Below, in pieces: positions 32,983 to 44,446 of a DNA stretch of 64,000 bases. The position numbers and the translations under genes are program-made. Under the pieces are notes generated by a model that was not told where the DNA came from, ran no database searches, and was given only the letters and a program-made list of their open reading frames with translations. Position 1 is the first letter of the stretch. Each line of letters opens with the position of its first letter. The DNA lies in contig OY725490.1 of the NCBI GenBank assembly GCA_963281255.1, forward strand, positions 4,092,001 to 4,156,000, written 5' to 3'. The stretch comes from Aphrocallistes beatrix. Lineage: Eukaryota > Porifera > Hexactinellida > Sceptrulophora > Aphrocallistidae.

Positions 32983-33744
32983 ACTGGTACTAGTAATGAA
33001 CGCAAAGCGGGCCAATATGATCTAAGTTCAGTCCAGTTGTAATACCCGAATAACTGTGGACCCCCGTGGACCCCCGAGGACCCCTAAACATATTTTACTT
33101 CTCATGGACCCCCGGAATCAGGCTGTGGACCCCAGGTTGGGAACCGCTGCCTTACAGTTTGCAGGATATGGCTCAAACTAATCAAAATGCTTTACCATAG
33201 CAACGTAGGAATGTAACAACATTCCATTGAAAAATTATCAAATCAACTCGTACTAATCCTAGTTCTATACAAAAATTCCACCTTAATAACTTTTAGAAGT
33301 AAGCTTAAAACAGCTTAGAAAATTGCTAAAATCTTGCTTAAAATGTCCTGTTGCGCAATGATATGATGACTAATCGAAATTTTGAAAACGAATATATGTA
33401 CTTTGATGCCATGTTTATATATGCTAGCAATACATTCTTAATGCCTATCCTACATGGTTGACGATGTTAGGCTAATCGTGTATTAATCCATTCGGCTATT
33501 ACCGCATCCTTGGTTATTTTACTGTGAGGCATTATTAGAGTAGGCTATGGACAGACATATTTAGAGATGTTATCTCCGATATAATTAATCTATGCTGAAC
33601 ACAGGCGCCCAAAGGGCGCCTTCGGCAGGCACAAAGTGTCCGCCAGCCGCGCGGTTGTAATTATTAAGCCATGATTGACTTTATTAATCAGTTATTTTAA
33701 GCATATTAAAAATGGTAAATATACAATTACAATTTATAATTCAT

Positions 33745-34165
33745 TCGCTTGCTTGGGCTGCGCGGCTGGAGGACACTTTGTGTCCGCCAGAGGGTAACTT
33801 CGGGCGTCATTGATTAATTGTAAGGGAGAAAACATCTCTAAATATATCTGTCTGAATGCAAAAATCCAAATCACTCGAAAAATCATCAAGATTGTCAATT
33901 TGTAAATTTTTTTGATGCGTAATGATGACGTCATAACAGAGTGATGAGTTAGCATTTTTGGATGAGAGTTGTATCATAAGTGAGATATATTAATATACAT
34001 ATTCTATCAACATTTCAGCCTTCTATCTCCTAAAATGGCTGAATTAAAGTCAAAAAACATCTAATTATAAAAACGGTGATAATGACGTCATAATTCCATG
34101 ATGAGTCGACATTTTAATCTGAGGTCAGAACTTACTGGAGATATAGCAAAAAGACTCAGCTGGTA
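33745..34165 (-). mobile_element. Helitron-like element, minus orientation
   Basis: Starts near GCTTGGGCTGCGCGGCTGG (the 3' end) with GGACACTTTGTGTCC, then the family middle (ATGATGACGTCATAACAGAG) and TGATGAGTCGAC. The 5' end is lost. Confidence 0.6.
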
Positions 34166-34499
34166 AGTTCATTAGTAAGTATTTGTTTACTATTAATGCT
34201 CGTTATACAAAATTAAACTTCAAAAGTTTATAATTTGTCCGATTGTGAATAATAAAAATATTAAAATCGGGAGCGCTACCAATTTCTTTGCCTGTGTAAT
34301 TGTGAAATTGGAAATCTGTTTTCCATTACAAGAATTTTATGCCATCAGGTTATGACAAGGCTGTCCAAACCCTATCCCTCGGGCAGCCACAATCCATGGT
34401 TGGGATCGCGGGACGCAATATAAATGTAGATTCTGAGTTAATAGAAAATAATATGGCAAATATTTCTCAAAAGATTAATGAAAATAGCTAATTTTTAAA

Positions 34500-34680
34500 A
34501 ACAGGGTGACAATTAAGTTCTGTTACAATCTTCATTAAATATAAAATTTATTATACTCAAACGATCTTAGTTATTATGGTCCTTAGAGATTGTAATTCGA
34601 TTATTTTCAATGATTTTAAAAGATTTTTCGATTCTAAAACTTAGAAATGTGTTTTGTATGGCGAGTATGAAAAAAAAAAA
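34500..34680 (+). repeat. Mariner-like MITE fragment
   Basis: ACAGGGTGACAATTAAGTTCTG start, then a stretch (TAGAGATTGTAATTCGA, TTTTAAAAGATTTTT) shared with 5800-5930 and 55714-55870. No opposite end seen. Confidence 0.5.
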
Positions 34681-34839
34681 TGTGGCCTGGTACACAGCGA
34701 AAATAGCGAATCAGGGCCCACTGCTTCTGTAAAAAATGTTTTCATAATCAATGTTCCATGACGATTTAGCACCAGATACCTTTCATTTGCCATATAAATA
34801 TTTCATAAATCCAATGAATTGATTATCAGAAACGAGAAA

Positions 34840-35085
34840 AAAGGTGACAATGACGTCATAATTCTATGATGAGTCGACATTTTCGTCTGAGCTTAGAACT
34901 TTGTGGAGCTATAGCCAAAAGACCCCACTTGCCAAAAATCAGCTTTATATGTCTGGCAGTTTCTTAAATCAATTCGTTCCAGATATATATATGTATATAT
35001 ACATATAAGCGCGCTTCGCTTGCTCGTGCTGCGTGGCTTACCGACACTGTGTGTCCGCAGAGTCGCCCTGCGGGCACCTGGAATT
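34840..35085 (-). mobile_element. Helitron-like fragments, minus orientation
   Basis: 34840-34990 matches the 5' half of the family; 35008-35085 is a 3' end (AAGCGCGCTTCGCTTGC then GACACTGTGTGTCCGC). The TA-rich run between them is the usual internal microsatellite, so two truncated copies may abut here. Confidence 0.55.
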
Positions 35086-35093
35086 ACTCAATC

Positions 35094-35670
35094 TTAGCCT
35101 ATTTTGGGAATTTTTTCTTTATATAAATATTGCAAACAAAAGTTAACGAATAATTTCTCATAATGGATCCGAAAATATAATAATCGAAATCTAGAGCACT
35201 AAAACCCCCATGTCAACCGCTGGAAGCAAGTTTCTAGCCTATTTTTGTAATTTGTTAACTTTATGTATCTATTGTAAACAAAAGTAAAAAAATTAATTAG
35301 AAGATTTACTCGAAAATATGATATTTGTAATCAACACCCCTAAAAACCCCATTTCAACCGTTGAAAGCAAGCTTCTAACATATTTTTAAGAAATGTTTAC
35401 TTTATGTATCTAATGTAAACAAAAGTAAACAAATAATTTATCATATAAACCTCAAAATATGATATTCTAAATCTACACCCCTTAAAATCCCATGTCAACC
35501 GTTGAGAGTAAGTTTCTAGCATAATTTTGAGATTTGGTTACTTTATATATCTAATGTAAACACAAGTAAACAAATAATTTATCATATAGATCTGAAAATA
35601 TGATATTCGAAATCCACACTCCTAAAAACCTAAATGTCACCCATTGGAAGCTAGGCACTAGCATATTTTT
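35094..35670. repeat. 141-bp tandem repeat, about four copies
   Basis: The landmark TAGCMTATTTTT recurs at 35094, 35235, 35376, 35517 and 35659, a period of 141-142. Units carry ATGTAAACAAAAGTAAACAA and GAAAATATGATATTC. Copies differ by several substitutions each. Confidence 0.88.
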
Positions 35671-37030
35671 AAAAATTCATTAAATAGTGCGTAAATATGC
35701 ACATAAGCTTTTTTATTACTACCATACAGTATAATACATTTAAGATATCAAACATAAGTTGTGGCTTTGAAGTATTAATAACAATGACGATCTATTGTAG
35801 TGTCGTACATTGGTTTCTATTGTGATAGTGTAGTCATTTATTTTGTATAGAAAAGGTGTGAAAAATTGTTTTCCATTTTATTTGCAGAGGTGTAAAAATT
35901 TCCCTTAGATCTTAGAACTTAATCGTAGTCATATCATTTGACACCTACATGCCAATTTTCACATCTCGATGACTTCCCAATTCTTCAATCAATTAAGACA
36001 AACACAAAAAAAAAATATCCTAGCATTTTAATATATAGATATACACACATTAATCGAGCTATAATTGTAAGGATGTATTGATTGGGATTATGCATCGAAT
36101 GTGTAAACAAGTAACATTCATCAAGAGCGTAGAAAACAATATATAAATAGCTAAGTTTGTAGAGATCACATCCTATTTGGATTAGCAGTATGAGGTTTAT
36201 GCCTATTACCAAACTAGTAAATACAAATTTTGGCCCCTTGCCATTCAGCCAGTTTTACGAATTTAGTCTCGAAAATGGATTTCAGATTTGCACCAAAGCT
36301 CATCTTCATGTGGTTAAAATGGCTAATTGCAAGCATTCATATTTACTGAGTCATTCCACCAGATACGTGACATAGACTAAAGGTGTCACTGCTTCTCATC
36401 ATGCGGAATATTAAAATTTCACATATCAAATATGAATGTAACAAATGCCCCTCTACACAATGATGCAATTAGATGCTATCTACGACAAATGCTTGCTGAG
36501 TTATTCATGTTTGAACGTAACATGCGAATCAGCCGCTGAATTGGCCGCTAAGATAACTCGTGAAATTGGGACAAATATAAATAGACAGGCTGTTAAACGG
36601 ATATCCAGATATATGTGAATGGCGAATACTTCCAAACACTAATATACACTTATGGATGACATGAGGCTCATAATTTTATGCTGAAATGTAATAGGAAATA
36701 ATCTCTTTTGCTTTGAGTTAATATTGAAATTCAACAGCTAATTACCAATGCAATATAAATCAGATAAAGTCAGATCAATTGCAGCAAATGACATAATTAA
36801 CGCAAGATGCAGCTGCTAAATGATATGACAAGGAAACAGTAACAAAAATATATATCGTAAGAGTTAAGTGAGTTAAGTTAATTGGGATAAGTTGAGTAGT
36901 GAGTACTGTTGATTACAACAAATAATAACGTTAGTAAATGTTTCAAGATTTGTTTAATACACAAATCCATCAACGAATCTTGTATACCTAATAAAGAAAT
37001 TGTGCATTTAGAGAGATAAAATAAACTTAC
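35671..37030. other. Mostly unassigned; possible HTH remnant
   Basis: 35880-36050 resembles 6160-6300 (a repeat with TTCAATCAATTAAGAC). 36475-36620 on the plus strand reads ESAAELAAKITREIGTNINR then AVKRISRYM, which looks like the helix-turn-helix of a Tc1-type transposase but is isolated. If AK7 continues to the left, this is its next intron. I searched by eye for the AK7 P-loop exon in the reverse strand and did not find it. Confidence 0.35.
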
Positions 37031-37184
37031 CGTTAATAAATCATAAATGTATTGATCAACACCATTTATTAAAAACGCCTCCTCACGGCTAATATTTCTG
37101 ATTTCACCATTCCACATTTCCTTACTGAGAGACCTTACAATTTCATCAAGATTGCTATTTCCATTGTCAACTGCCAGGATGTAC
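37031..37184 (-). CDS. AK7: Adenylate kinase 7 homologue, downstream exon
   Basis: Minus-strand exon of 154 bp from an acceptor TTTTAG (ending at 37185) to a donor GTAAGT (starting at 37030). Joined to the 59879 donor it restores one codon and reads through in frame: TRYILAVDNGNSNLDEIV, then SLSKEMWNGEIRNISREEAF and YIYDLLT. This follows the N-terminal SDR-like region in AK7 and precedes the adenylate kinase P-loop domain. Family knowledge: AK7 is a cilium-associated nucleotide kinase needed for motile cilia and sperm flagella. The next exon, which should hold the GxPGxGK-type loop, was not found to the left, so the gene either continues beyond the window, is too diverged to see, or is incomplete. 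Confidence 0.82.
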
Positions 37185-37350
37185 CTAAAATTTCTGAAGG
37201 TTACACAATAAATGGGAATTATATGAGAAAATGTCATTTTCTACAAAAAATATAATATAGTTAACCATGAAGCACATAAATAAAAGTATAAATAGTGTAT
37301 TATCGATGCCAACAAGCAAAGAACAATGAGTGCGTTTTAATTAACTCATT

Positions 37351-37448
37351 GTGTGATTTTAACTCACTAGTATTACTGGGCAAGGGATATTCTACTACCG
37401 TGTGATTCTAACTCACTTGTATTACTGGAACAGGGATATTCTGCAATA
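37351..37448. repeat. 49-bp direct repeat, two copies
   Basis: GTGTGATTYTAACTCACT begins each copy at 37351 and 37400, followed by GTATTACTGG and AGGGATATTCT. Confidence 0.8.
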
Positions 37449-37592
37449 TGAATTTTTGATTTTTACTAAGTAATATAAATTGTCGATTCTTTAATGTACT
37501 AAGTACCCAAAACAGAATTATTCAAAGCAGAATTTCCGAAACAGAATTTTTTACAACCTTGAATCAACGAAACAGCATTGTAATTCTCGAAG

Positions 37593-38762
37593 ATGAACGC
37601 AGATGAGTACAGTGCAATCTCAGACTTTCTTACACACAATGCTTATCCAAAGTATGCTCTCGAGTTAAAGAACGCCAAGAAGAATTTCAGGTAATTGATT
37701 CGCAATATCAGATTGGGGAGGATAACAAGATATTCAAGGTTGCTGTTTTTAATAAATATTATTCGGAACAATTTAAAGTAAATCTATTTTCATTTCATTC
37801 ATTTAATGTTATAACAAGGGAGGGTGATTTGAGAGATTTTATCGAATCAAATTAACTACACTAATTTTAAAAATATTAGATAGATTTATAAGTTGAATTG
37901 TATAAAAACGAAAATATTATCTAGCGCTTTCGCAACGTGGCAATGATTCGATCATAATTTTCGTCGTAGTAAATCTATTCCTATATATAATCAATGTGAA
38001 TTAGTTTTTGAAATAGTGAAACCTGGACAAACCAGGTGTAATCGCGTTTTGGGAGACCGAATCCCCAAACGCTAGGTTCTAAGATAGAGGGCCCAAACGT
38101 TGTTACACCTGAATAACATCAACTTGAAAAAGTCCTTTGAAATCAAACAATATGAATGATCTGTTAATAAGGCAATTATTAATTGGAAACTTACTAGCTG
38201 CTTCATGGTGTCATTGAATAATCAGATAAATTACTGAAAAATTTAAATATAAGATGTTAAATTGGGCCAGACATAAAAATTCTTTAGATTGGCTAATTCT
38301 CCCTGAAGCCATGCTACTGTAAGATCTTTGTAAACTCAATGAGCCTTGTTGACTTTTCCATGAGAGTTGGGATCTCTGTTTTATGGGGTGCGGTTATACT
38401 GATACAGGTTGTATGTATTACATTTGGAAATAATTTCATTATTTGTAAAATCTTTAAGTCGTGCATCAATCAGTGGAAATAGAGTAAATTCATACGAAGT
38501 TGTCTGCACAGATCACGTTGCATGAAGGTCTTGCACACCCTGGCATCAACGCTACCATCAAAGCTATCAGACGGAAATAAGTTTGGACAGAAATCAAAAA
38601 CATCTGTTAGAACGTAATCTCTCTAATTCTCTAATTCAAGTTCACCCTTTGAGATCGAAAAAGAATAGTGAGGTATTGACTCAGCTGGAGAGCATCTATT
38701 TTACTATATGAGTGCCTCAGGTTATCTAGCAAGATCATGGAGTGGAGTTTATCAGTAAGGTA
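37593..38762 (+). pseudogene. Second Ginger relic, 5' exons
   Basis: ATG at 37593 opens MNADEYSAISDFLTHNAYP, aligned with MNSDEYADILRFLSAQEYP of the full copy at 20225. 38505-38600 reads HEGLAHPGINATIKAIRRK, the H2C2 histidine block. 38638-38757 reads VHPLRSKKNSEVLTQLESIY, then QDHGVEFIS (second catalytic Asp block), followed by a GTAAGG donor. The CHTC and first catalytic Asp region is not seen. Sequence identity with the full copy is low, so this is an older, different Ginger family. The next exon lies at about 50457. Confidence 0.7.
38033..38111. other. 79-nt two-stem fold
   Basis: Outer stem CAGGTGTAA/TTACACCTG (9 bp, perfect) encloses a second stem GCGTTTTGGG/CCCCAAACGC (10 bp with one G-T) and a single-stranded GGTTCTAAGATAGAGGGCC stretch. 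It could be a tiny MITE; no target duplication was seen. Confidence 0.5.
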
Positions 38763-38782
38763 TTTTCCTTTTTTCTTAACAA

Positions 38783-39207
38783 CAAGCGCGCTTTGCTTGC
38801 TTGTGCTGCGCGGCTGGCAAAAAATTTGTGCCCGCCGGAGGCATATAATCGATATCACTTGAAAATCCCTAAATTTGTCAGTTTTACATTTTTTTGATGT
38901 GTAATGATGACGTCATAACAGTGATGAGTCATCATTTTTTGATAAAAGTTTTACGATATTTGAGATATATTAATATACACATTTTATTAAAATTTCATCC
39001 TTCTATCACCTAAAATGGCTGAGTTAAAGTCAAAAACTGAAATTTCTAAATATAAAAAAAGTGACAAAGACGTCATAACTCCATGATGAGTAAACATTTT
39101 CGTCTGAGGTCAGAACTTAGTAGAGCCATATCCATAAGACTCTCACATGTCAAAAATCAGCTCTCTGTGCGTAACAGTCTATTCAATCAATTCATTACAG
39201 ATATATA
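38783..39207 (-). mobile_element. Helitron-like element, minus orientation
   Basis: Begins CAAGCGCGCTTTGCTTGCTTG (reversed 3' end) and runs through GGCACAAA... -type palindrome remains, ATGATGACGTCATAAC and TTGATTGAATAGACTG-type sequence reversed. It is the first insertion in the Ginger relic's intron. The 5' end is cut by the MITE at 39208. Confidence 0.65.
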
Positions 39208-39685
39208 CAGTACCCAGACAAAAGTATTTGCACACTTCATTGTCTCACGTTGATTTAATACTAAATGGGTCTATTTATAAAAATTAAAACTCTTAAACGT
39301 TAAGTGATACAACTAATCGAGTTTCAGATTCGAAATCTTCGCATTCGAATTAGTTATTGTAGGATATTTCTAATAAATTGCTCAACCCAATGAGTAAAAT
39401 TATCAACCTGTGACACAAGAGGTAGTACATCACCATAATGTATAGTGATAAAAAGGGACATATGTGGCACAAGGTGGCAGTGATTGATAATTTGAAAACA
39501 CTGGGAATTAATAATTGATTAGAAATATCCTACAATAACTAATTCGAATGCGAAGATTTCGAATCTGAAACCAGATTAGTTGTATCACTTACCGTTTCGG
39601 AGTTTTAATCTTCATAAATAGACCCATTTTAGTATCAAATCAACGTGAGATAATGAAGTGTGCAAATACTTTTGTCTGGGTACTG
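39208..39685. mobile_element. 478-bp mariner-type MITE
   Basis: Ends CAGTACCCAGACAAAAGTAT, inverted, flanked by TA. Arms of about 170 bp share ATTCGAATTAGTTATTGTAG. No ORF. It landed in the TA-rich run of the Helitron-like element. Confidence 0.8.
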
Positions 39686-40783
39686 TATATATATATATGC
39701 TCGATGAGCATTCTTGCATGAATTCATCACACGCGCCTTATTATATATTTTGGATGTTAAACGGCATGAATAATGTAACGTGTAAAAGTTCCCTACTGGT
39801 CTTCGAATGTAATTCTTGAATACTCCAAATTGCAGGAACGAACACTCTCTGACAACAATAACTTTACCCATTTACAGCTGTACAGCTTTGGTTAACCTCG
39901 CGAAAAGTCGTTTTTCTTCGTAAAAGTAAATTGCGGTTTCTTTGCTGGTCTGTTCAAACTGCTGCATTCTGTTCAGAATCATAAGAGTCGTTATATTGGC
40001 TCCATGGAACTTAGAGTATTGGCAATATTGTGCGTGTGGAAACATCAGGATCAGCGACGGCCATTTGTAAATAATGGGATCTTGCATTGCAGTAGTTTGT
40101 ACAAGGATCTTTCTTCCGGAGGTCTGCAAATTGAGAAATACGCGAATACAGAACTATCGCATGGTATCTACCAGTTTTTGATTATGAGATACTCTAGCTC
40201 TTTCACTCCTTTCATTTTTGAAAATAGGTAAATCTCGCCCTCAATATAGGAGTAAATTCTACTTTTTCTCCATGAAAAATGTTATTAGTCAATTGCATAT
40301 AGTATTTGAAAAAACATATAGCGTGTACATGTTATGGTTTCAGTGAAATGAAAATTGAAGGCATTTCCATAATGACTACAGTCTCTAAACGAAAAAAATT
40401 AAATTTGAGTGTTCTTGAACATTTTCTTCGACTGTAATGGAAGAAAAATATCAATAATTTAGAGCGTGAAACAATATAATAAAATTATTTCATGTATGAG
40501 TGATAAAACTTGGAATGATTATTAAGGTTTATATTGGTGAAATCGGTCGATTTTGAAAATTTCAAAAGGATCTATGATCGCAAAAGGAATAAATAAATAT
40601 TCTTATTCTTCACCTAAAAACCCAAAAGCCCGAAATGGGCTTGGAGGATGACAAAAAACACATCGTACAACAAAATGCAAAGCGATTTTTATTTCCAGCT
40701 TCTAATCATTTCCTTATGTTAATCTGATCCTCTTGACGGGAATCGGCACATAATGCCTCAGCTGTCACCACAACTGCTCAGTA
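39686..40783. other. No recognised gene
   Basis: Overlapping open frames on both strands at 39872-40129 (minus, 85 codons) and 40004-40231 (plus, 75 codons) match nothing I know and are probably chance. Confidence 0.35.
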
Positions 40784-40968
40784 CGAGGGTCACTTAATAT
40801 GTTTTGAGCCTGGAGTAGTTGCTTCCGTTTGATTTTGTTGAAAATCTCTAAAATTATTCACCTACCAAAGATACAAGTAATAATAGGTAGATGAATAATC
40901 CTAGGAATTTTCAACACAATCAAATGGAAGCAACTACTCCAGGCTCAAAACTTATCGAGTGACCCTCG
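40784..40968. mobile_element. 185-bp hairpin MITE
   Basis: CGAGGGTCACTTAATATGTT start and its complement at the end, TA on both sides. The arms pair over about 85 bp (GGAGTAGTTGCTTCC and its complement). Mariner-type by ends. Confidence 0.8.
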
Positions 40969-41049
40969 TATAATAAGTAAGCAATAATATACTTTCTCTG
41001 TCTAAATTCAATGGTTTTTGAAATATTCGACAAATTACCAAATGTGTCC

Positions 41050-41370
41050 AATATGATAAATTGTCTAAAACAATTGAATTTAGGCATAAAAATTATTTAT
41101 CGCTAAATAAGAAGTAGTCTATTGGCTATCAAATGGAAATAAATTTGAATGTCTAGCTCTTGGGGTTTTCAATAGCAACATGGAATGTAGCAATATCTCA
41201 TGAAAAAAATCCTAAATTTCGCATCAACCCATTCATCGCTCACTTCTAAGCGAAAAAACTTCATTATAAAACACATAGATGCAATTAAACGACAAATCTA
41301 AATTTTAAGGTACTTTGATACCAAATTGATATATGCTGGTAATACAGTCCTACATTCCTATATATATATT
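41050..41370 (+). repeat. Foldback-family arm
   Basis: Similar to 13870-14260: TAGTCTATTGGCTATCAAAT, GGAATGTAGCAA, AACCCATTCA and ATATGCTGGTAAT. Only one arm. Confidence 0.55.
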
Positions 41371-41838
41371 TAGGGACGATCGATTTTTCAAATTTTGATC
41401 GTACTCATTTGGCGATCTCAAAAATGAACCGGCTTGACGTAAAATAATTATTTGATCATTAAACGACCTCATTTAGTAATTACTTTAACATCACCCAACA
41501 GGCTTCAGGAGAGGAGGAAATCGAAATTTGTTCGGAATTTTGTCCACATTTGTGTTAATTTATCCCTTTAATGATGAAAGAGAGTGTTTTAGAATAGTAA
41601 AGTCACGTAGGACTCAGGATGATTACTAGAAAGATAGAAATTTCCAATTTATAGCATCCGTTCAAAGTTATGATCTAATATGCAAAGAAATCGGACAAAA
41701 CCCCCCTTTTCACCCCTTTGGACGCATCAACTCAATAACTATAAATTTATTCAAGCTTGAGCTTAGCTTAGCTTAGCTTTAGAAACCCAAAGCATTGATT
41801 ACAAGGTTGAAATAATCAATTGTATATTATTTCAAGTA
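41371..41838. other. No recognised gene
   Basis: Includes a short (GCTTA)n run at 41755-41780. Nothing else supported. Confidence 0.35.
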
Positions 41839-42136
41839 CAGTGCAACCCCGATTATCCGAACTTCGATTATCCGAACACCTCGATTATCCAAACATTTAG
41901 GTTGGTCCCAACCCAAGTTTACTATACTGTACCTATTTCAGAGTACTACACCTGTGATACTTATTGTATAACCACTATATGTGAAACAGGAACTACTTTG
42001 ACTTGAAATTATCACTTCTTAATTTCGTAATCCAATAGCAGTTTGTTTCCACTATTTTCGTGTATTACTCAACCTATTTTCCTTTGAACAGTTTAGCAAC
42101 GGTCTGTAGGGTACATTATACTGGAAAGTACTAGAG

Positions 42137-43797
42137 TGAAGAGAAAAAGTTTTTACAAAAATAAGCAAAAGATCATTGAAAGACTGGAAAAAGGAGTATA
42201 ACCATCAGTGCTGATGAAAGAATTTAACTGTGGAAAATCAACGATCACCGAACTAAAAAAAAAATAAAGAGAAGCTTGTTTCTTTTACTTCAACCATGGA
42301 GACAGACAGTGAGGCGAAGAAACGGAAGACGTTAAAGAGAGGGACGAACGATTCAGTAGAGAAGGCAACTTACTTGTGGTTTATTCAGGAGCGTGGCAGA
42401 GGCACACTTATATCAGGCCCGATCCTAACTCAAAAAGCCCTACAGTTCTACCGTCAGTTGAATGATGATGCCCCTTCGGACGAATTTAGGGAAAGTTCGG
42501 GGTGGTTATTAGATAGGTTCAAACGGCACCATGGAATTCGTCAACTAAGAATCGTAGGAGAAAAGCTTTCTGCTGACATAGATAGCATTCAACTTTTCAT
42601 TGAAAAGCTATTTAATCTGATACAACAAAATGATCTACAGCCCGAACGCTATACAATGCGGACGAAACTGGACTCTTCTGGCGACTACTACCAGATAAGA
42701 CTTTGGTAAGTGCGCACGAGAAGGCAGCTTCTGGAATAAAGTCGGCAAGAGAAAGGATTACCCTACTGTGCTATACGAACGCCAAGGGAATCACAAGCTA
42801 AAACCAATGGTCATTGGAAAATACCAGAATCCAAGATGCTATAAAAACGTCAACATGGATGCGCTTACGGTTAACTACTGTGCTCAAAAGAATGCATGGA
42901 TGAATACTTTTATATTGGAACGCTGGTTTCATCAACAGTTTGTTATTACTGTAAAGCAGTATTTAAATGGTCAAGGTCTCCAATGCAAAGCTATCCTATT
43001 TCTTGATAATTGTGCGGCCCATCCAGGTCAAGATGTACTACGCAGCAATGATGGTCTAATACAATGCGTATTCCTCCATCCTAACACAACTTCGATGATC
43101 CAACCACTCGATGGAGACATCCTAGAAACAATCAAACGAAACTACCGTAAACTCTTGCTTGAACGAGTACTTGCATCAAATACAGGGGAAAACTCACCTA
43201 CGTACCTTGTTAGAGGCCATTAGACATATCAATTAAAAGATGTCACCTATATGTTAGGGGAAGCATGGGACCAGGTAAAGCCGAATTCGATAGCTAAGGT
43301 TTGGTGGAAACCTTATTAAATAGAGTAGACGCACTGCGTCAAGATCTCGAACCCAACTGTACCAGTAGTACTGCTAACACTGATTCAGAAGGGGATTTTA
43401 CTACTGAGTCTGAAGGGTTTAATAATGAGTGTGAAGCGGATGCTGTCATTACGTATTTCATAGGAACTCAGAGAAACCGGATTTGACATCAACATAGCAG
43501 AAGCACAGGAATGGCTTACAGTTGATAAATATGAGCAAGGACATTCACTTTGACAGATGACAATATTGAATTTTGTTTGTAATCCTGTTGCAGAAGATAA
43601 CGATGAAGTAGACAATACTAGATACGAACCAGTTATCCCTTCGCATAGCGAAGCTTTTGAGTGTTTTTCTAAATGTATATTATGGCTAGAAGCACAACCA
43701 GACTCTGATCCCGTATCAGTTCGGCTCCTACGTCGCTTACAGCAAAATACAGCTAACAAACGAACTAAAACAGCAGCAACTACCCACTTTTTATAAT
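42137..43797 (+). pseudogene. Tigger transposase (CENP-B/DDE_1 family)
   Basis: 42137-42270: helix-turn-helix YKNKQKIIERLEKG, a TAA, then FNCGKSTITELKKK. 42296-42650: second DNA-binding domain LWFIQERGRGTLISGPILTQ, SSGWLLDRFKRHHGI, GEKLSAD. A one-base shift near 42653 leads into NADETGLFWRLLPDKTL (first catalytic Asp). Another shift near 42790 leads into GNHKLKPMVIGK, AWMNTFILERWF, AILFLDNCAAHP (second Asp) and LHPNTTSMIQPLDGDILETI (third Asp). Then LGEAWDQVKPNSIAKVWW and an acidic C-terminal tail to 43797. This is the full Tigger domain order, with at least three frame breaks and one stop. Confidence 0.88.
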
Positions 43798-43997
43798 ACC
43801 AAATAACGATTTATGTTTTACTTTGTAGTTACATATATACTATGTGCATACTTGTACTTTACAGTACTACTTAGGATGTTGTACTAAACGTTCAATGATT
43901 TGATAATTAATTACATATTGATTATTACACTTTGGAATACAGGCACCTCGTTTATGTGAGTGCCAGAAACCATATTGTAAACAGTGAGAGACAAATC

Positions 43998-44310
43998 TAG
44001 AGTTCGGATAATCGGGAGTTCGGATAATCGAGAGTTCGGATAATCGGGAGCTCGGATAATCGAGTGTTGAGGAGATTGAGACTCAAATTTCACTTGTAGC
44101 ATGTTCTGCAAACAAAATACAAAGCATAGATAGCTGATTGCTTATTTGAAAATATGTATGTTCATCCTGTAAAATTATGGAGTATGTATAGTTCGTAGTC
44201 CAAACCCCGATTATCCGAACTCCCGATTTCCCGAACTCTCGATTATCCGAACTCCCGATTATCCGAACTTCCGATTATCCGCACATTTTGTCTGGTCCCT
44301 GAGAGTTCGG
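43998..44310. repeat. Subterminal 17-bp repeats of the Tigger element
   Basis: Four plus-oriented GAGTTCGGATAATCGG-type units at 43998-44064 face about five inverted units at 44203-44283. They resemble the Tigger TIR core and could bind transposase or form a foldback. Confidence 0.8.
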
Positions 44311-44446
44311 ATAATCGGAGTTGCACTGATATTGTTATTTTAAAGTTGGCTTACTGCTTTAAATGCATAAATGTGTTTGCTCATAATCTATATTATTTTA
44401 ATTTATGTGGCTTTGTTCGTGAATTTAATCATATATGTATCAACTA

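Larger units (their letters stand above)
30138..33149 (-). mobile_element. hAT transposon, 3.0 kb, 8-bp target duplication CCTTACAG
   Basis: Ends CAGTGGTTCCCAACCTTTTC and, reversed, CAGCGGTTCCCAACCTGGG. CCTTACAG is present at 30130-30137 and 33150-33157. It holds a minus-strand BED-finger transposase. Its 5' region carries a nested 705-bp TIR element. Runs of GTGGACCCC near both ends are typical of this ZBED-like hAT group. Confidence 0.92.
29475..33549. mobile_element. Foldback element with long inverted arms, holding a hAT
   Basis: Ends CATAGCCTACTCTAATAATG and its complement. GACAGAC, or ACAGA within it, flanks both sides. Arms are about 480 bp with a loop of roughly 100 bp near 29960-30060. 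The right arm is split at 30137/33150 by the hAT. Without the hAT the element is about 1.06 kb and non-coding. Confidence 0.75.
29395..33655 (+). mobile_element. Helitron-like element interrupted by a foldback element
   Basis: Left part 29395-29474 (AATTGACAAATTTGGTGATT ... GCGATATCGATTATAAAGTAGG) and right part 33550-33655 (CATATTTAGAGATGTTATCT ... GGCACAAAGTGTCCGCCAGC) are consecutive in other family copies. The 3' end is decayed to GCGCGGTTG. The 5' end is missing. Confidence 0.65.
41839..44328 (+). mobile_element. Tigger (pogo) transposon
   Basis: Ends CAGTGCAACCCCGATTATCC and, reversed, CAGTGCAACTCCGATTATCC. TA precedes the left end; the right flank is ATA. Both subterminal regions contain arrays of a TTCGGATAATCG motif. 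It contains a broken CENP-B-like transposase. Confidence 0.85.

Noticed and set aside
36475..36620. Helix-turn-helix gene
   Set aside because: Only about 30 residues look like a transposase HTH; no flanking domain, so not called as a gene.
39872..40231. Possible AK7 exon on the minus strand inside the large intron
   Set aside because: The translation shows no AK7 landmark, and the phases of 59879 and 37184 already join directly.
43385..43759. 124-codon minus-strand frame
   Set aside because: Antisense to the C-terminal acidic tail of the Tigger transposase.
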